Shown piece after piece: positions 40,357-50,438 of a stretch of 64,000 nt of DNA (positions are counted from its first letter, which is position 1; each line of letters begins with the position of its first letter). The position numbers were made by a program, and so were the translations under genes. The notes below the pieces were generated by a model that did not search any database, was not told the DNA's origin, and was given only the letters and a program-made list of their open reading frames with translations. This stretch comes from Thiosocius teredinicola (GTDB taxonomy: Bacteria; Pseudomonadota; Gammaproteobacteria; Chromatiales; Chromatiaceae): contig NZ_CP019936.1 of NCBI RefSeq assembly GCF_002009425.1, positions 4,079,297 through 4,143,296 on the forward strand. Direction: 5' to 3'.

Positions 40357-42276
40357 ATGAGTCTGTTTAACCACTACATCGATCGCTACCGCAGAGAGGA
40401 AGAGGAGTACTCTCTCGAGGAATACCTGAACATCTGTAAAGAAGACCACATGGCCTATGCCTCGGCCGCTGAGCGCATGCTCGATGCGATCGGCGATCCG
40501 CAACTGGTCGATACCAGGGAAGACGCCCGCCTGTCGCGCATCTTCTCCAACAAGGTCATCAAGATCTATCCGGCGTTCAAAGACTTTTACGGCATGGAAG
40601 AGACGATCGAACAGATCGTGTCTTACTTCCGGCACGCCGCGCAGGGTTTGGAAGAAAAGAAACAGATACTTTATCTGCTCGGACCGGTCGGCGGCGGTAA
40701 ATCATCGCTCGCTGAAAAGCTCAAGCACCTGATGGAACGCGCGCCCTTCTATGCCATCCAGGGCTCTCCGGTAAACGACTCGCCCTTGGCCCTGTTCTCA
40801 GCAGAAGAAGACGGCGACATACTCGAGCAGGAATACGGCATTCCGCGCCGCTACCTGAACAAGGCGCTGTCGCCCTGGGCGGTCAAGCGGCTGCACGAGT
40901 ACAACGGCGACATCACCCAGTTCAAGGTCGTCAAACGCTGGCCGTCGGTGCTCGGCCAGGTCGGCGTGTCCAAGACGGAACCGGGCGACGAGAACAACCA
41001 GGACATCTCGTCGCTGGTCGGCAAAGTCGACATCCGTAAGCTCGAAAGTTATTCGCAGGACGACCCGGACGCCTATAGCTACTCCGGCGGCCTGTGCCTG
41101 GCCAACCAGGGCCTGATGGAATTTGTGGAAATGTTCAAGGCACCGATCAAGGTGCTGCATCCGCTGCTTACCGCAACCCAGGAAGGCAACTACAAGGGTA
41201 CGGAGGGCTTCGGTGCGATACCCTTCGACGGCATCGTGCTGGCACACAGCAACGAGAGCGAGTGGCAGGCGTTCCGCAACAACAAGAACAACGAGGCCTT
41301 CCTCGATCGTATCTACATCGTCAAGGTGCCCTACTGCCTGCGCGTGTCCGACGAGGTGAAGATCTACGACAAGCTGCTGCATAACAGCTCGCTGTCCGAG
41401 GCGCCCTGCGCCCCGGGCACGCTGCAGATGCTGGCGCAGTTCTCTGTACTGACGCGCCTCAAGGAACCGGAAAATTCGAGCGTGTTCTCGAAGATGCGGA
41501 TCTACGACGGCGAAAATCTAAAAGACACCGATCCGAAGGCCAAGTCTTTCCAGGAGTATCGCGACTACGCCGGCGTCGACGAAGGCATGAACGGCATCTC
41601 GACCCGCTTCGCGTTCAAGATCCTGTCGCGGGTGTTCAACTTCGATCACACCGAGGTCGCAGCCAACTCGGTGCACCTGCTGTACGTCCTCGAGCAGCAG
41701 ATCGAACAGGAACAGTTCCCGCCCGAAATGGAACAGCGCTACATCACCTATCTGAAAGAGTACCTGGCACCGCGTTATGCCGAGTTCATCGAAAAAGAAC
41801 TGCAGACCGCGTATCTGGAATCCTACTCGGAGTATGGGCAGAACATCTTCGACCGCTACGTGACCTATGCCGATATGTGGATCCAGGACCAGGAGTTCCG
41901 CGATCCGGACACCGGCGAGATACTCGATCGCGCCCAGCTGAACGCGGAACTGGAAAAGATCGAGAAACCGGCAGGTATCGCCAACCCGAAGGACTTCCGC
42001 CACGAGGTGGTCAACTTCGTGTTGCGTGCGCGCGCGCAAAACCACGGCAAGAACCCGACATGGACCAGCTACGAAAAACTGCGTACCGTGATCGAGAAGC
42101 GCATGTTCTCGAGCACTGAGGATCTGCTGCCGGTGATCTCGTTCAATGCCAAGGCGTCGAGCGAGGAACAGAAGAAGCACCAGGAGTTCGTCGAGCGCAT
42201 GGTTGCCAAAGGCTATACCGACAAGCAGGTGCGCCTGCTGGCCGAGTGGTACCTGCGAGCCAGAAAGGCATCCTGA
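40357..42276 (+). CDS. prkA: PrkA family serine protein kinase (YeaG)
   Basis: A 639-residue kinase of the PrkA/YeaG family with an AAA-type N-terminal part. Walker A is LGPVGGGKSSLAEKLK near residue 110, and MSLFNHYIDRYRREEEEYSL is the conserved N-terminus. DRIYIVKVPYCLRVSDEVKI and YDGENLKDTDPKAKSFQEYR are strong family blocks, and the C-terminal region carries the kinase-like fold. In E. coli YeaG is linked to nitrogen starvation and stationary-phase adaptation with YeaH. It is the first of three genes behind a sigma-54 promoter, the same set (prkA, yeaH, spoVR) found in many proteobacteria. Confidence 0.95.
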   Translation: MSLFNHYIDRYRREEEEYSLEEYLNICKEDHMAYASAAERMLDAIGDPQLVDTREDARLSRIFSNKVIKIYPAFKDFYGMEETIEQIVSYFRHAAQGLEEKKQILYLLGPVGGGKSSLAEKLKHLMERAPFYAIQGSPVNDSPLALFSAEEDGDILEQEYGIPRRYLNKALSPWAVKRLHEYNGDITQFKVVKRWPSVLGQVGVSKTEPGDENNQDISSLVGKVDIRKLESYSQDDPDAYSYSGGLCLANQGLMEFVEMFKAPIKVLHPLLTATQEGNYKGTEGFGAIPFDGIVLAHSNESEWQAFRNNKNNEAFLDRIYIVKVPYCLRVSDEVKIYDKLLHNSSLSEAPCAPGTLQMLAQFSVLTRLKEPENSSVFSKMRIYDGENLKDTDPKAKSFQEYRDYAGVDEGMNGISTRFAFKILSRVFNFDHTEVAANSVHLLYVLEQQIEQEQFPPEMEQRYITYLKEYLAPRYAEFIEKELQTAYLESYSEYGQNIFDRYVTYADMWIQDQEFRDPDTGEILDRAQLNAELEKIEKPAGIANPKDFRHEVVNFVLRARAQNHGKNPTWTSYEKLRTVIEKRMFSSTEDLLPVISFNAKASSEEQKKHQEFVERMVAKGYTDKQVRLLAEWYLRARKAS

Positions 42277-42348
42277 GGCAAGGCATGGGCGCGAACCCCA
42301 TGCACGGCCTCAATCAGTTTCTCCCGTTGGGGAGAAGGTTGTGAGATC

Positions 42349-43617
42349 GTGAGTCAGTTGATAGACCGCCGACTTTCAGGCAAGAACCGCAGCGCAGTGA
42401 ATCGGCAGCGATTCCTGCGGCGGTTCAAGGCGCAGATCCGCAAGGCCGTGGGCGAAGCGGTATCCGAGCGTGGGGTGTCCGATCTCGAACGCGGTGAAGA
42501 AATATCCATTCCGTCGAAAGACCTCAACGAACCGATATTCCATCACGGCGAAGGCGGGCGGCGCGACGTCGTCAGCCCCGGCAACCGTGAGTTCGTCAAA
42601 GGCGACCGCATCGACCGCCCGCAAGGCGGTGGCGGCCAGGGCGGCGGTGGCGGATCGCCCGACGGCGAAGGCATGGACGAGTTCGTCTTTGAATTAAGCA
42701 AAGACGAGTTCCTCAACTACTTCTTCGAAGACCTCGCCCTGCCCGACCTGGTCAAGAAGCAGCTTACCGCCACCCCAGAGATCAAGCGCGTGCGCGCCGG
42801 CTTCACCAGTGACGGCAACCCGTCCAGCCTGCACGTGGTGCGCTCGATGAAACAGGCCATCGGCCGACGGCTCGCGATGGGGGCCGGCCCGCGGCGCGCG
42901 CTGCGCGAGGCCGAAGAGGCATTGGCGAAACTCGAGGCCGAGGGCAAAGGCGACAGCGAAGACGCCGAACTGCTGCGCGAAGAGATCAACCGACTCAATG
43001 CGCGCATCGCGGCGGTCCCTTTCATCGACACCTGGGATCTGCGCTACGCCAACCGTGTCGACAAGCCGCAACCGACCAGTCAGGCCGTCATGTTCTGCCT
43101 GATGGACGTCTCCGGCTCGATGGACGAAGAACGCAAGAACATCGCCAAGCGCTTCTTCATGCTGCTCTACCTGTTCCTGACACGCAGCTACGAGCGCATC
43201 GACGTGGTGTTCATTCGTCACCACACGGTGGCCAAGGAGGTCGATGAAGACGACTTCTTCACCTCGCGCGAAACCGGCGGCACCGTGGTGTCCAGCGCGC
43301 TCGACCTGATGCACGAAATCGTGACCGAACGTTATCCGTCGGGCCAATGGAACATTTACGCAGCGCAGGCATCCGATGGCGACAACTGGGCCGAAGACTC
43401 GCCACGCTGCCGCGAGATACTGGTCAACGGCATCCTGCCCCTGGTGCAGTACTATGCCTATGTCGAGATCAAGGCTGAGCATCCGCAAACCCTGTGGCAC
43501 GAATATGAAACGGTAAAGGGCATGTATCGTCACTTCGCGATGCAGCGCATCCTCAACCTCGAGGACATCTATCCGGTGTTCCGTAAACTGTTCCGCAAGA
43601 AGGAGGCGGCGGCGTGA
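42349..43617 (+). CDS. yeaH: UPF0229 family protein YeaH (vWA-like)
   Basis: A 422-residue protein of the UPF0229 family. It begins [20 protein letters not shown], has the conserved [20 protein letters not shown] block, a glycine-rich linker ([12 protein letters not shown]), and a C-terminal von Willebrand A-like domain whose metal-ion site shows [20 protein letters not shown] (DxSxS) and [11 protein letters not shown]. It is always found with PrkA and SpoVR and may be a partner or regulator of the kinase. GTG is used as start. Its stop codon overlaps the spoVR start by 4 bases. Confidence 0.93.
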   Translation: MSQLIDRRLSGKNRSAVNRQRFLRRFKAQIRKAVGEAVSERGVSDLERGEEISIPSKDLNEPIFHHGEGGRRDVVSPGNREFVKGDRIDRPQGGGGQGGGGGSPDGEGMDEFVFELSKDEFLNYFFEDLALPDLVKKQLTATPEIKRVRAGFTSDGNPSSLHVVRSMKQAIGRRLAMGAGPRRALREAEEALAKLEAEGKGDSEDAELLREEINRLNARIAAVPFIDTWDLRYANRVDKPQPTSQAVMFCLMDVSGSMDEERKNIAKRFFMLLYLFLTRSYERIDVVFIRHHTVAKEVDEDDFFTSRETGGTVVSSALDLMHEIVTERYPSGQWNIYAAQASDGDNWAEDSPRCREILVNGILPLVQYYAYVEIKAEHPQTLWHEYETVKGMYRHFAMQRILNLEDIYPVFRKLFRKKEAAA

Positions 43618-45128
43618 CCGAAGCAATCAAAGCCGATACCCGTCAACCGATCTCCGAGGGTTCGGAATGGACCTTCGAGCTGCTCGAAACCTACGACCGG
43701 GAGATCGCCCGCGTCGCACAGCACTACGGCCTGGACACCTATCCGAACCAGATCGAAGTGATCACGTCGGAGCAGATGATCGACGCCTATTCGTCGGTCG
43801 GTATGCCGGTCGGCTACAGCCACTGGTCGTTCGGCAAGCAGTTCATGTCGACGCAAAAGCACTACAAGCGCGGCCAGATGGGCTTGGCCTACGAGATCGT
43901 GATCAACTCCAGCCCGTGCATCGCCTACCTGATGGAAGAGAACACGATGACCATGCAGGCGCTGGTCATTGCGCACGCCAGCTACGGTCACAACTCATTC
44001 TTCAAGGGCAACTACCTGTTCCGTACCTGGACCGACGCCGAGGGCATCCTCGACTACCTGGTGTTCGCCCGCAACTATGTTGCCGAGTGCGAAGAACGCT
44101 ACGGCGAAGAGGCGGTAGAAAACATCCTCGACTCGTGCCATGCCTTGATGAATCACGGTGTCGATCGCTACAAGCGACCCGCCAAGCTGTCGATGGCCAA
44201 GGAAAAGGCACTACAGCGCGAGCGCGCCGATTACCTGCAGTCGCAGGTCAACGACTTGTGGCGCACCCTGCCGCCGAAAGAGGCGACCGCCAAGAAGCGC
44301 AAGGAAAATCGCTTCCCACCCGATCCGCAGGAAAACCTGCTGTACTTCATCGAGAAGAACGCACCTCGGCTGGAACCCTGGCAGCGCGAGATCGTGCGCA
44401 TCGTGCGTAAGATTGCGCAGTATTTCTATCCGCAACGCCAGACGCAGGTCATGAACGAGGGCTGGGCAACCTTCTGGCACTACACCCTGCTCAATCACCT
44501 GTATGAAGAAGGCAAGCTGACCGACGGCTTCATGATGGAGTTTCTGCAGTCGCATACCAACGTCGTGTTTCAACCGCCTTACTTCAGCCGGATGTACAGC
44601 GGGATCAACCCTTATGCGCTCGGCTTCAACATGTTTCGTGATATCCGGCGCATCTGTGAAGAACCCACCGATGAAGACCGCCGCTGGTTCCCGGAGATCG
44701 CCGGCTCGAACTGGCTCGAGACACTGGATTTTGCGATGCGCAACTTCAAGGATGAGAGCTTCATCGCACAGTATCTGTCACCACGACTGATTCGCGAGCT
44801 GAAGCTGTTTACCGTGGTCGACGACGATCATGACGACAAGCTCGAGATCAGCGCGATCCACGACGATGCCGGCTACCGCCAGATTCGCCAGATGCTGGCC
44901 GACCAATACAACCTCGGCAACCGCGAACCGAACATCCAGGTGTGGAATGTCGACGTCTACGGCGATCGCTCGCTGACGCTGCGCCACGACATGCACAACC
45001 GCCGTCCGCTGGGTGAGAGCACCCCCGAGATGCTGCGCCACATCGCCCGACTGTGGGGCTACGACGTGCGCATCGAAAGTATCGACGAACACGGTCACGC
45101 CGAATTGATGGGTGAATGCAAGGTCTGA
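43614..45128 (+). CDS. spoVR: SpoVR family protein (YcgB-like)
   Basis: A 504-residue SpoVR family protein. Strong blocks: [80 protein letters not shown] and [20 protein letters not shown]. The repeated His/Glu residues ([15 protein letters not shown]) suggest a metal site. The name comes from a Bacillus spore-cortex gene; in non-sporulating proteobacteria the role is unknown. The GTG start overlaps the yeaH stop codon (GTGA), which supports a common mRNA with prkA. Confidence 0.93.
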   Translation: MTEAIKADTRQPISEGSEWTFELLETYDREIARVAQHYGLDTYPNQIEVITSEQMIDAYSSVGMPVGYSHWSFGKQFMSTQKHYKRGQMGLAYEIVINSSPCIAYLMEENTMTMQALVIAHASYGHNSFFKGNYLFRTWTDAEGILDYLVFARNYVAECEERYGEEAVENILDSCHALMNHGVDRYKRPAKLSMAKEKALQRERADYLQSQVNDLWRTLPPKEATAKKRKENRFPPDPQENLLYFIEKNAPRLEPWQREIVRIVRKIAQYFYPQRQTQVMNEGWATFWHYTLLNHLYEEGKLTDGFMMEFLQSHTNVVFQPPYFSRMYSGINPYALGFNMFRDIRRICEEPTDEDRRWFPEIAGSNWLETLDFAMRNFKDESFIAQYLSPRLIRELKLFTVVDDDHDDKLEISAIHDDAGYRQIRQMLADQYNLGNREPNIQVWNVDVYGDRSLTLRHDMHNRRPLGESTPEMLRHIARLWGYDVRIESIDEHGHAELMGECKV

Positions 45129-45207
45129 CGGTGCGCGGCGGATCACGGCGGCATGCGGCAGACACGCCGCCGAACGTTAAGCTCCCCACCCCAGCGAATT
45201 CGTCGGC

Positions 45208-45714
45208 GTGATACGTAAGTCCCTCGCCGTCTTGTCCATCATCTTCGGGCTGCTGATCTTCGGCGCCATGATCTATGGCGCAAGGCACCACCTGGTTCTC
45301 AGCCTGTTGGGAGAACGCACCACCGGGCGGATCGTCGCAGCCGCTCCCGATGGCGCCGAGTCTATTAGCCGGTCCAGGTACAACCTGGCGTCCGACCTGC
45401 CGACTTCGGTCGGCGCCTATCGTTTGATTGCGCGGTTTGATACGCCCCAGGGCCCATTCGAGACGTCCACCCGGCTGACCTACTACCAAATCGATGATCT
45501 CGTCGGCGGGAGCTTCAAAGTCAAACCGATAGTCGGCCGCGAGATCGATGTGACCTATATGGCCGACGACCCGACGCGCAACGAAGTCAGCCACACACTG
45601 CCGTGGAACGGCTTCTGGTATCCGGTGATGGGCAGCAGCGTGTTCCTGCTGCTCGGCCTGATGCTGTTATTCGCCACACCGCCAACCGCCGACCGGCAAC
45701 CTCCGCGGCGCTAG
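45208..45714 (+). CDS. DUF3592-type membrane protein
   Basis: A 168-residue protein with a helix near the N-terminus (LAVLSIIFGLLIFGAMIYGA) and one near the C-terminus (VMGSSVFLLLGLMLLFATP), enclosing a beta-rich extracytoplasmic domain (TGRIVAAAP, YRLIARFDTPQGPFETSTRL, GREIDVTYMADDPTRNEV). This layout is that of DUF3592 proteins, whose function is unknown. The start is GTG. The gene is 79 bases after spoVR on the same strand and might be read through from that operon. Confidence 0.72.
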   Translation: MIRKSLAVLSIIFGLLIFGAMIYGARHHLVLSLLGERTTGRIVAAAPDGAESISRSRYNLASDLPTSVGAYRLIARFDTPQGPFETSTRLTYYQIDDLVGGSFKVKPIVGREIDVTYMADDPTRNEVSHTLPWNGFWYPVMGSSVFLLLGLMLLFATPPTADRQPPRR

Positions 45715-45754
45715 TCCAACCGGCTACGCCAATCGACTTACATGCACCAAAAAT

Positions 45755-46543
45755 TCACGGCGTGACAACGCGCTTCATACGCGGCACTAACGGCCGAACC
45801 AACGCCACGTCGAAGGGGATCTTCAGCACATCGAGGATCTGCCTGCTGCTTCCGTCGAAAACAAGAAACGCCCGATCCTTACGCCCGATATACGCGATGA
45901 AGACGAGTTCGCCCGCCGGTCGGTCCAGCTTGTGCAACAAAGCGTCGTAGGCTTGCTGCCAGGCGGGATTATGAGCTACGTATGGCTCAATCCTGGTGGC
46001 GTCCTGCTGCATCTGTCGCCAACCTTCGTCCAAAGCCTGATAGCGGTCGAACAGACCATGCAACTCGCCCGGAATTTCGGATGCCGCCGTCAGCTCTTTG
46101 CCGAACTCAACCGGGTCATCGGGCAGGTCAACGTGCACGACCTGAGGCGTCGTACTCTCCCAGCGTTCGAGCACTTTTCCACTGGGGTCCCACTCGTCCA
46201 AGACCACCCGGGTCAATGGTTGGATATGATCATAGGCATGCACCAGCACAACCGGCCGGGCGACGTACAGGTTCCACATGCCATAGCCCAATGCAGCGGA
46301 CTGGAACAGCGCAATCAACGTCATATCGAGTTTCAGCCCAGGCTTGCCCGGCTTGAACACGATCAGCGTCAGCGCCGGGCCAAGCACGATATCGACAAGC
46401 GCGACCAATTGCAGGCCCTGCCATCCGCCTTCCAACTCAAACAGCGGTGCGGGGTACCAGACGAAAATCAACAGACCAGAGACGACGGCGAACACCAGCA
46501 CACTGGTGACCAGATGAATGCCAAAGGCCTTAACTCGCGTCAT
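45755..46543 (-). CDS. TfpX/TfpZ family type IV pilin accessory protein
   Basis: A 262-residue membrane protein. Four hydrophobic segments occupy residues 1-110 (IHLVTSVLVFAVVSGLLIFV, LQLVALVDIVLGPALTLIVF, MTLIALFQSAALGYGMWNLY), followed by a soluble domain (HAYDHIQPLTRVVLDEWDPS; IAYIGRKDRAFLVFDGSSRQ). LVDIVLGPALTLIVFKPGKP with RPVVLVHAYD is diagnostic of TfpX/TfpZ proteins, which modulate surface display of particular type IV pilins. No pilin gene is next to it here, which is unusual for the family. Confidence 0.82.
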   Translation of the reverse strand: MTRVKAFGIHLVTSVLVFAVVSGLLIFVWYPAPLFELEGGWQGLQLVALVDIVLGPALTLIVFKPGKPGLKLDMTLIALFQSAALGYGMWNLYVARPVVLVHAYDHIQPLTRVVLDEWDPSGKVLERWESTTPQVVHVDLPDDPVEFGKELTAASEIPGELHGLFDRYQALDEGWRQMQQDATRIEPYVAHNPAWQQAYDALLHKLDRPAGELVFIAYIGRKDRAFLVFDGSSRQILDVLKIPFDVALVRPLVPRMKRVVTP

Positions 46544-46697
46544 GTTTCAACCACCTATCGAAGTCAACCGGCTACGATGAAATCAACCGTCATTATCATC
46601 GGTTCGAACTCGGAATATTTTAGGTATGACGCACGTACCGGCGGGAAACCGGGTGCACCGAACCAGGCTGGATTGACGCCCGACGAGCGGGCCGGGG

Positions 46698-48215
46698 TTA
46701 AGAGAAGGTATCTTTGTACTTTTCGCGCAGGACGTTCTTCTGCACCTTGCCCATCGTATTGCGCGGCAGTTCGTCGACGACATATACGCGCTTGGGCTGC
46801 TTGAAGCGCGCGAGCCGGTCACGCAGCGCATCGACCACGGTCTGTTCGTCGACCCCGCTGTCGCCCTCGGGCACCACAATCGCGGTCACGCCTTCACCGA
46901 AATCCGGATGTGGCACACCGATCACTGCCGACTCCTTCACACCCGGCAGCTCATCGATCTGTGACTCGATCTCTTTGGGATAGACATTGAATCCGCCCGA
47001 TATGATGAGATCCTTGGCCCGCCCGACGATCGTTACGCGCTCGTCCTCCGCCATCTCCGCCACGTCCCCGGTGATGAACCAACCATCGTCGCGAAACTCC
47101 TCGGCGGTTTTTTCCGGCATCTGCCAGTAGCCACTGAACACATTGGGACCGCTGATCTCCAGCACGCCGGCCTCGCCTCGCGGCAACTCCTTTCCCTGCT
47201 CATCGGCCACACGCGCCTTCACGCCGGGCAAGGGATAGCCGACGGTGCCGGCAATCCGTTCACCGTCGTAAGGGTTCGACGTGATCATGCCGGCCTCGGT
47301 CATGCCGTAGCGCTCCAGTATGCGATGCCCGGTTCGCTGTTCGAACTCGCGGTGTGTCTCGGCGCGCAGCGGGGCGGAACCGGAAATGAACAGGCGCATG
47401 TTGCTACACAACCCGGCATTGAAGTCGGCGCGATCCAACAGCCGCGTGTAAAAGGTCGGCACCCCCATCATGACCGTGGATTCCGGCAGCCGGGCGATCA
47501 TCGCATCGGCATCGAACCTGGGCAGAAAAATTACCCGGGAACCGCCAAGCAGCGCGCAATGCAGCGCGACGAACAGACCGTGCACATGAAAGATCGGCAA
47601 GGCATGCAGCAGCACATCCGCCTGCTGCCAATGCCAATAGTCATGTAACACCTGCGCATTCGAGGCCAGGTTGGCGTGACTGAGCATCGCACCTTTCGAA
47701 CGGCCGGTGGTTCCGGAGGTGTACAAGATGGCCGCCAGGTCCTCGGGTGCCACCGGCACGGTCTCATCGATCGCTGTTGCAGTCTCAAGGGCGGCCCGCA
47801 GCTCGCCTCCACCGTCCGCGTCGAGCGTCAACACGGCGTGTACGCCGGCCGCGGCGGCCACCGGCTCGAGCTGCGCCTTACGTTGTGGCGCACACACAAA
47901 CACGCGCGGCGTGGCGTCTTTTAGAAAGTAATCCACCTCGTTGGCCGTGTACGCGGTGTTGAGCGGTATATAGATGGCACCGGCGCGCAGGCAGGCAAGA
48001 TACAGCAGCACCGCCTCGATCGACTTTTCTACCTGAACAACGACACGGTCGCCCTTCTGCACACCGAACGACTGCAGCAAACCCTGAATCAGCGCGGTTT
48101 GGCGCGGCACCTCGGCGTACAGCAACCGCCGGTTGCTGTCGGTCTCGAGAAAAACAGCGTCCGGCTCGGTCGGAAAATGGGCTGCGAATAGGCGGTACAG
48201 ATTCGCGTCGTTCAT
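46698..48215 (-). CDS. matB: Malonyl-CoA synthetase MatB
   Basis: A 505-residue AMP-forming acyl-CoA ligase that activates malonate. Motifs include the P-loop ILYTSGTTGRSKGAMLSHAN, YGMTEAGMITSNPYDG (A5), DGWFITGDVAEM (A7) and RAKDLIISGGFNVYPKEIES (A8), with PRNTMGKVQKNVLRE holding the catalytic lysine. The match to MatB is close, for example PIFHVHGLFVALHCALLGGS. It is the last gene of the malonate operon, 14 bases after the TauE/SafE gene. Malonyl-CoA made here is the substrate of the malonyl-CoA decarboxylase two genes upstream. Confidence 0.92.
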   Translation of the reverse strand: MNDANLYRLFAAHFPTEPDAVFLETDSNRRLLYAEVPRQTALIQGLLQSFGVQKGDRVVVQVEKSIEAVLLYLACLRAGAIYIPLNTAYTANEVDYFLKDATPRVFVCAPQRKAQLEPVAAAAGVHAVLTLDADGGGELRAALETATAIDETVPVAPEDLAAILYTSGTTGRSKGAMLSHANLASNAQVLHDYWHWQQADVLLHALPIFHVHGLFVALHCALLGGSRVIFLPRFDADAMIARLPESTVMMGVPTFYTRLLDRADFNAGLCSNMRLFISGSAPLRAETHREFEQRTGHRILERYGMTEAGMITSNPYDGERIAGTVGYPLPGVKARVADEQGKELPRGEAGVLEISGPNVFSGYWQMPEKTAEEFRDDGWFITGDVAEMAEDERVTIVGRAKDLIISGGFNVYPKEIESQIDELPGVKESAVIGVPHPDFGEGVTAIVVPEGDSGVDEQTVVDALRDRLARFKQPKRVYVVDELPRNTMGKVQKNVLREKYKDTFS

Positions 48216-48229
48216 CGCTCAGAGATCCT

Positions 48230-49018
48230 TCAGAAAAGATTGAAAGCCATACGGGTGGCCAATAGAAAAAGGAAGACGGAAAACAAACGCCGAAGCAACA
48301 GATCCGGCAGCTTGTGCGCGAGCGTCGCGCCGAGCGGCGCAAACAACAGGCTGGCCCCGACGACGCCGCCGAACACCGGCAGGTTCACGTAACCCAGGCT
48401 GCCTGCCGGCATGCCTTGCTCGTCGAGCCCACCAATAATGAAACCCGCCGTCGCACTTGCCGATAGTGGCAAGCCGACCGCGGCAGCGGTAGCGATCGCG
48501 CGTTTCACCGGTATGCCGCAGTAGCTGAGGAACGGCACATGCATCGCCCCGCCGCCGATCCCCATCAAGGCCGAGGAGATCCCGACGAACGTGGAGACCG
48601 ATGCCAGGCCGGGCGTTGAAGGTAGGGGCCGGTGCGCCGCTACCCGGCTCATCGCCATCTGCACCGAGACAGCGAAAAGAAACACGACAAAGGCGATGTA
48701 CATAATCTCGCCCGGTATCAGGTCGGCCAACCATGCGCCGACCAGCGAGCCGACGAACACACTCGGCCCCATGATCTTGAACAGCCCCCAGTCCACAGCC
48801 CCCTTGCGATGATGGGTATAGATACTCGATATCGCCGTGACGACAATCGTCGCCAAGGAGGTGCCCACGGCCATTTTGATCGCCAGGTTTGCCGGAATGC
48901 CCTGCCGCTCGAACAACAGGGTAACGATCGGTACGATGATCACTCCGCCGCCAATACCGAGCAGACCGGCCAGCGTGCCAGCAACTGCGCCGGCACCCAG
49001 CAGCATGGGCAGGTCCAT
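48230..49018 (-). CDS. TauE/SafE (TSUP) family transporter
   Basis: A 262-residue membrane protein with seven to eight helices. The duplicated family motif is visible: AGLLGIGGGVIIVPIVTLLF near the N-terminus and SSALMGIGGGAMHVPFLSYC in the second half. TSUP proteins move sulfite, sulfonates and other small anions. Its ATG overlaps the malonyl-CoA decarboxylase stop codon by one base, and matB follows 14 bases on, so it is truly part of the malonate operon. A role in organic-anion exchange in this pathway is inferred; a sulfur-compound exporter remains possible. Confidence 0.9.
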   Translation of the reverse strand: MDLPMLLGAGAVAGTLAGLLGIGGGVIIVPIVTLLFERQGIPANLAIKMAVGTSLATIVVTAISSIYTHHRKGAVDWGLFKIMGPSVFVGSLVGAWLADLIPGEIMYIAFVVFLFAVSVQMAMSRVAAHRPLPSTPGLASVSTFVGISSALMGIGGGAMHVPFLSYCGIPVKRAIATAAAVGLPLSASATAGFIIGGLDEQGMPAGSLGYVNLPVFGGVVGASLLFAPLGATLAHKLPDLLLRRLFSVFLFLLATRMAFNLF

Positions 49019-50400
49019 CAGCGTTTTCCCACGATATGTTTTTCATGTTCGCGTTTGAGTGCGCGCGACATTGCGATACGCCCTTCCTGTACGAAGGCCT
49101 CGTGGTTGGCCACCACCTGTTCCGGGTCATACAGGTAATTGACCATGACGCCGTACGACTGCGTCATGCCCTTCACCGACTTGTCGGCGCCGACATTGAT
49201 GCGTTCGAGAACCGCGCCATTGGCCAGATGAAACGCCGCGACCGGATCGCAGCAAACCCCGGGCGAACGCTTCATCGCGCTGATATACAACAAAGCAAGA
49301 CGCGCCAAAGGCCCGGCCAGTGCGGCGGCGTGCTGGTCGAAGTTCTGCAACAGTTCAAATACCGCAGCGCTTGGCGAGGCCTGGTTGCTGTGCTCGGCCA
49401 ACGCCGGTTCGAAATCCTCCAACAAGGGATCGAGTCGTTCACGCGGCCAGTCTTCGATGTCACCTGCCAGCAACATGTTCAGCCGTTCGGCGAAACGCGG
49501 CATCGGCGACAGCGTAACGAACCGTTTCAGCTGCGGCAGTTCGTCGCCCAGGTCACTGAGTACCTGCTTCAACAGGAAGTTGCCGAAGCTGATACCGCGT
49601 AGTCCGCGTAGCGCGTTGTTGATCGAGTAAAACATCGCCGTGTCGGCGGCATAGGGATCCGTCAGTTGCGCCTCGGGGTCGATCAAGGAACCGATCTCGG
49701 CGGTGACCTCGCCGGTTAGCGCGACCTCGACGAAGATCAGTGGCTCATCCGGCAACGCGGGATGGAAGAAGCCGAAGCAACGCCGGTCGTCGGCCAGGCG
49801 ACGCCGCAGATCACGCCAGCCGTCGATGGAATGCACCGATTCGTACTGCATGATCTTTTCGAGCAATGCGGCGGGACTGTGCCAATCGATGCGCTGCAGG
49901 CGTAGAAAACCGCGGTTGAACCAGGATGCGAGCAGGTGCTTAAGATCGGCATCGACGCTGCTCAGTTCGGGATTCGCACGCAACCGGTCCAGCAGTTCAG
50001 AACGCATGGCCACCAGGCTGGCGGTACCATGCGGCGCCATGTTGAGACGCCGAAACAACTCCTGGCGAGGCGGCTCAACCGCCTCGATCAGCCGCGCCAG
50101 CGTAGCCGGCTTATCTCGATCAAAGGCGGCCGATGCCTCGCTGATACCCTGCGGATCGGGACCGAACTGCGCGGCAAGCGTGGCGAAGAATTCGTCCTTG
50201 CCGTCTTTGTCGGTATTCTCAAACAGCCGCAGAATCTCGCGCGCCAAGGCGATATTTGATGCCTCGCCACGTCCGGCGATCAAGCGACGACAAAGATCGG
50301 ACAACGAGTTTTTCGCTTCGTCGTCGCGCAGGCCGAGCAACTCGCGACCGCGGTCGGCGACGGTATTGGTAATGCGCTCCAGCCACTTGATACCCGGCAT
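49018..50400 (-). CDS. Malonyl-CoA decarboxylase
   Basis: A 460-residue enzyme converting malonyl-CoA to acetyl-CoA and CO2. The N-terminal part is helical (the tetramerisation domain). The catalytic half shows [35 protein letters not shown], with the catalytic Ser in the TLSP loop, FHLANGAVLERINVGADKSV with the catalytic His, and YGVMVNYLYDPEQV. It is the type used with MatB (matA/mcd). Transcribed 38 bases after the TRAP permease gene, it couples malonate import to acetyl-CoA formation. Confidence 0.93.
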   Translation of the reverse strand: MPGIKWLERITNTVADRGRELLGLRDDEAKNSLSDLCRRLIAGRGEASNIALAREILRLFENTDKDGKDEFFATLAAQFGPDPQGISEASAAFDRDKPATLARLIEAVEPPRQELFRRLNMAPHGTASLVAMRSELLDRLRANPELSSVDADLKHLLASWFNRGFLRLQRIDWHSPAALLEKIMQYESVHSIDGWRDLRRRLADDRRCFGFFHPALPDEPLIFVEVALTGEVTAEIGSLIDPEAQLTDPYAADTAMFYSINNALRGLRGISFGNFLLKQVLSDLGDELPQLKRFVTLSPMPRFAERLNMLLAGDIEDWPRERLDPLLEDFEPALAEHSNQASPSAAVFELLQNFDQHAAALAGPLARLALLYISAMKRSPGVCCDPVAAFHLANGAVLERINVGADKSVKGMTQSYGVMVNYLYDPEQVVANHEAFVQEGRIAMSRALKREHEKHIVGKR

Positions 50401-50438
50401 GATCGCTTACCTATTCTGACAAAACTCGAACGACGCCA

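Noticed and set aside
48230-49130. A 303-residue minus-strand frame overlapping the TauE/SafE gene and the start of its neighbour
   Set aside because: It is in another frame from the recognised membrane protein and has no transporter or other motif.
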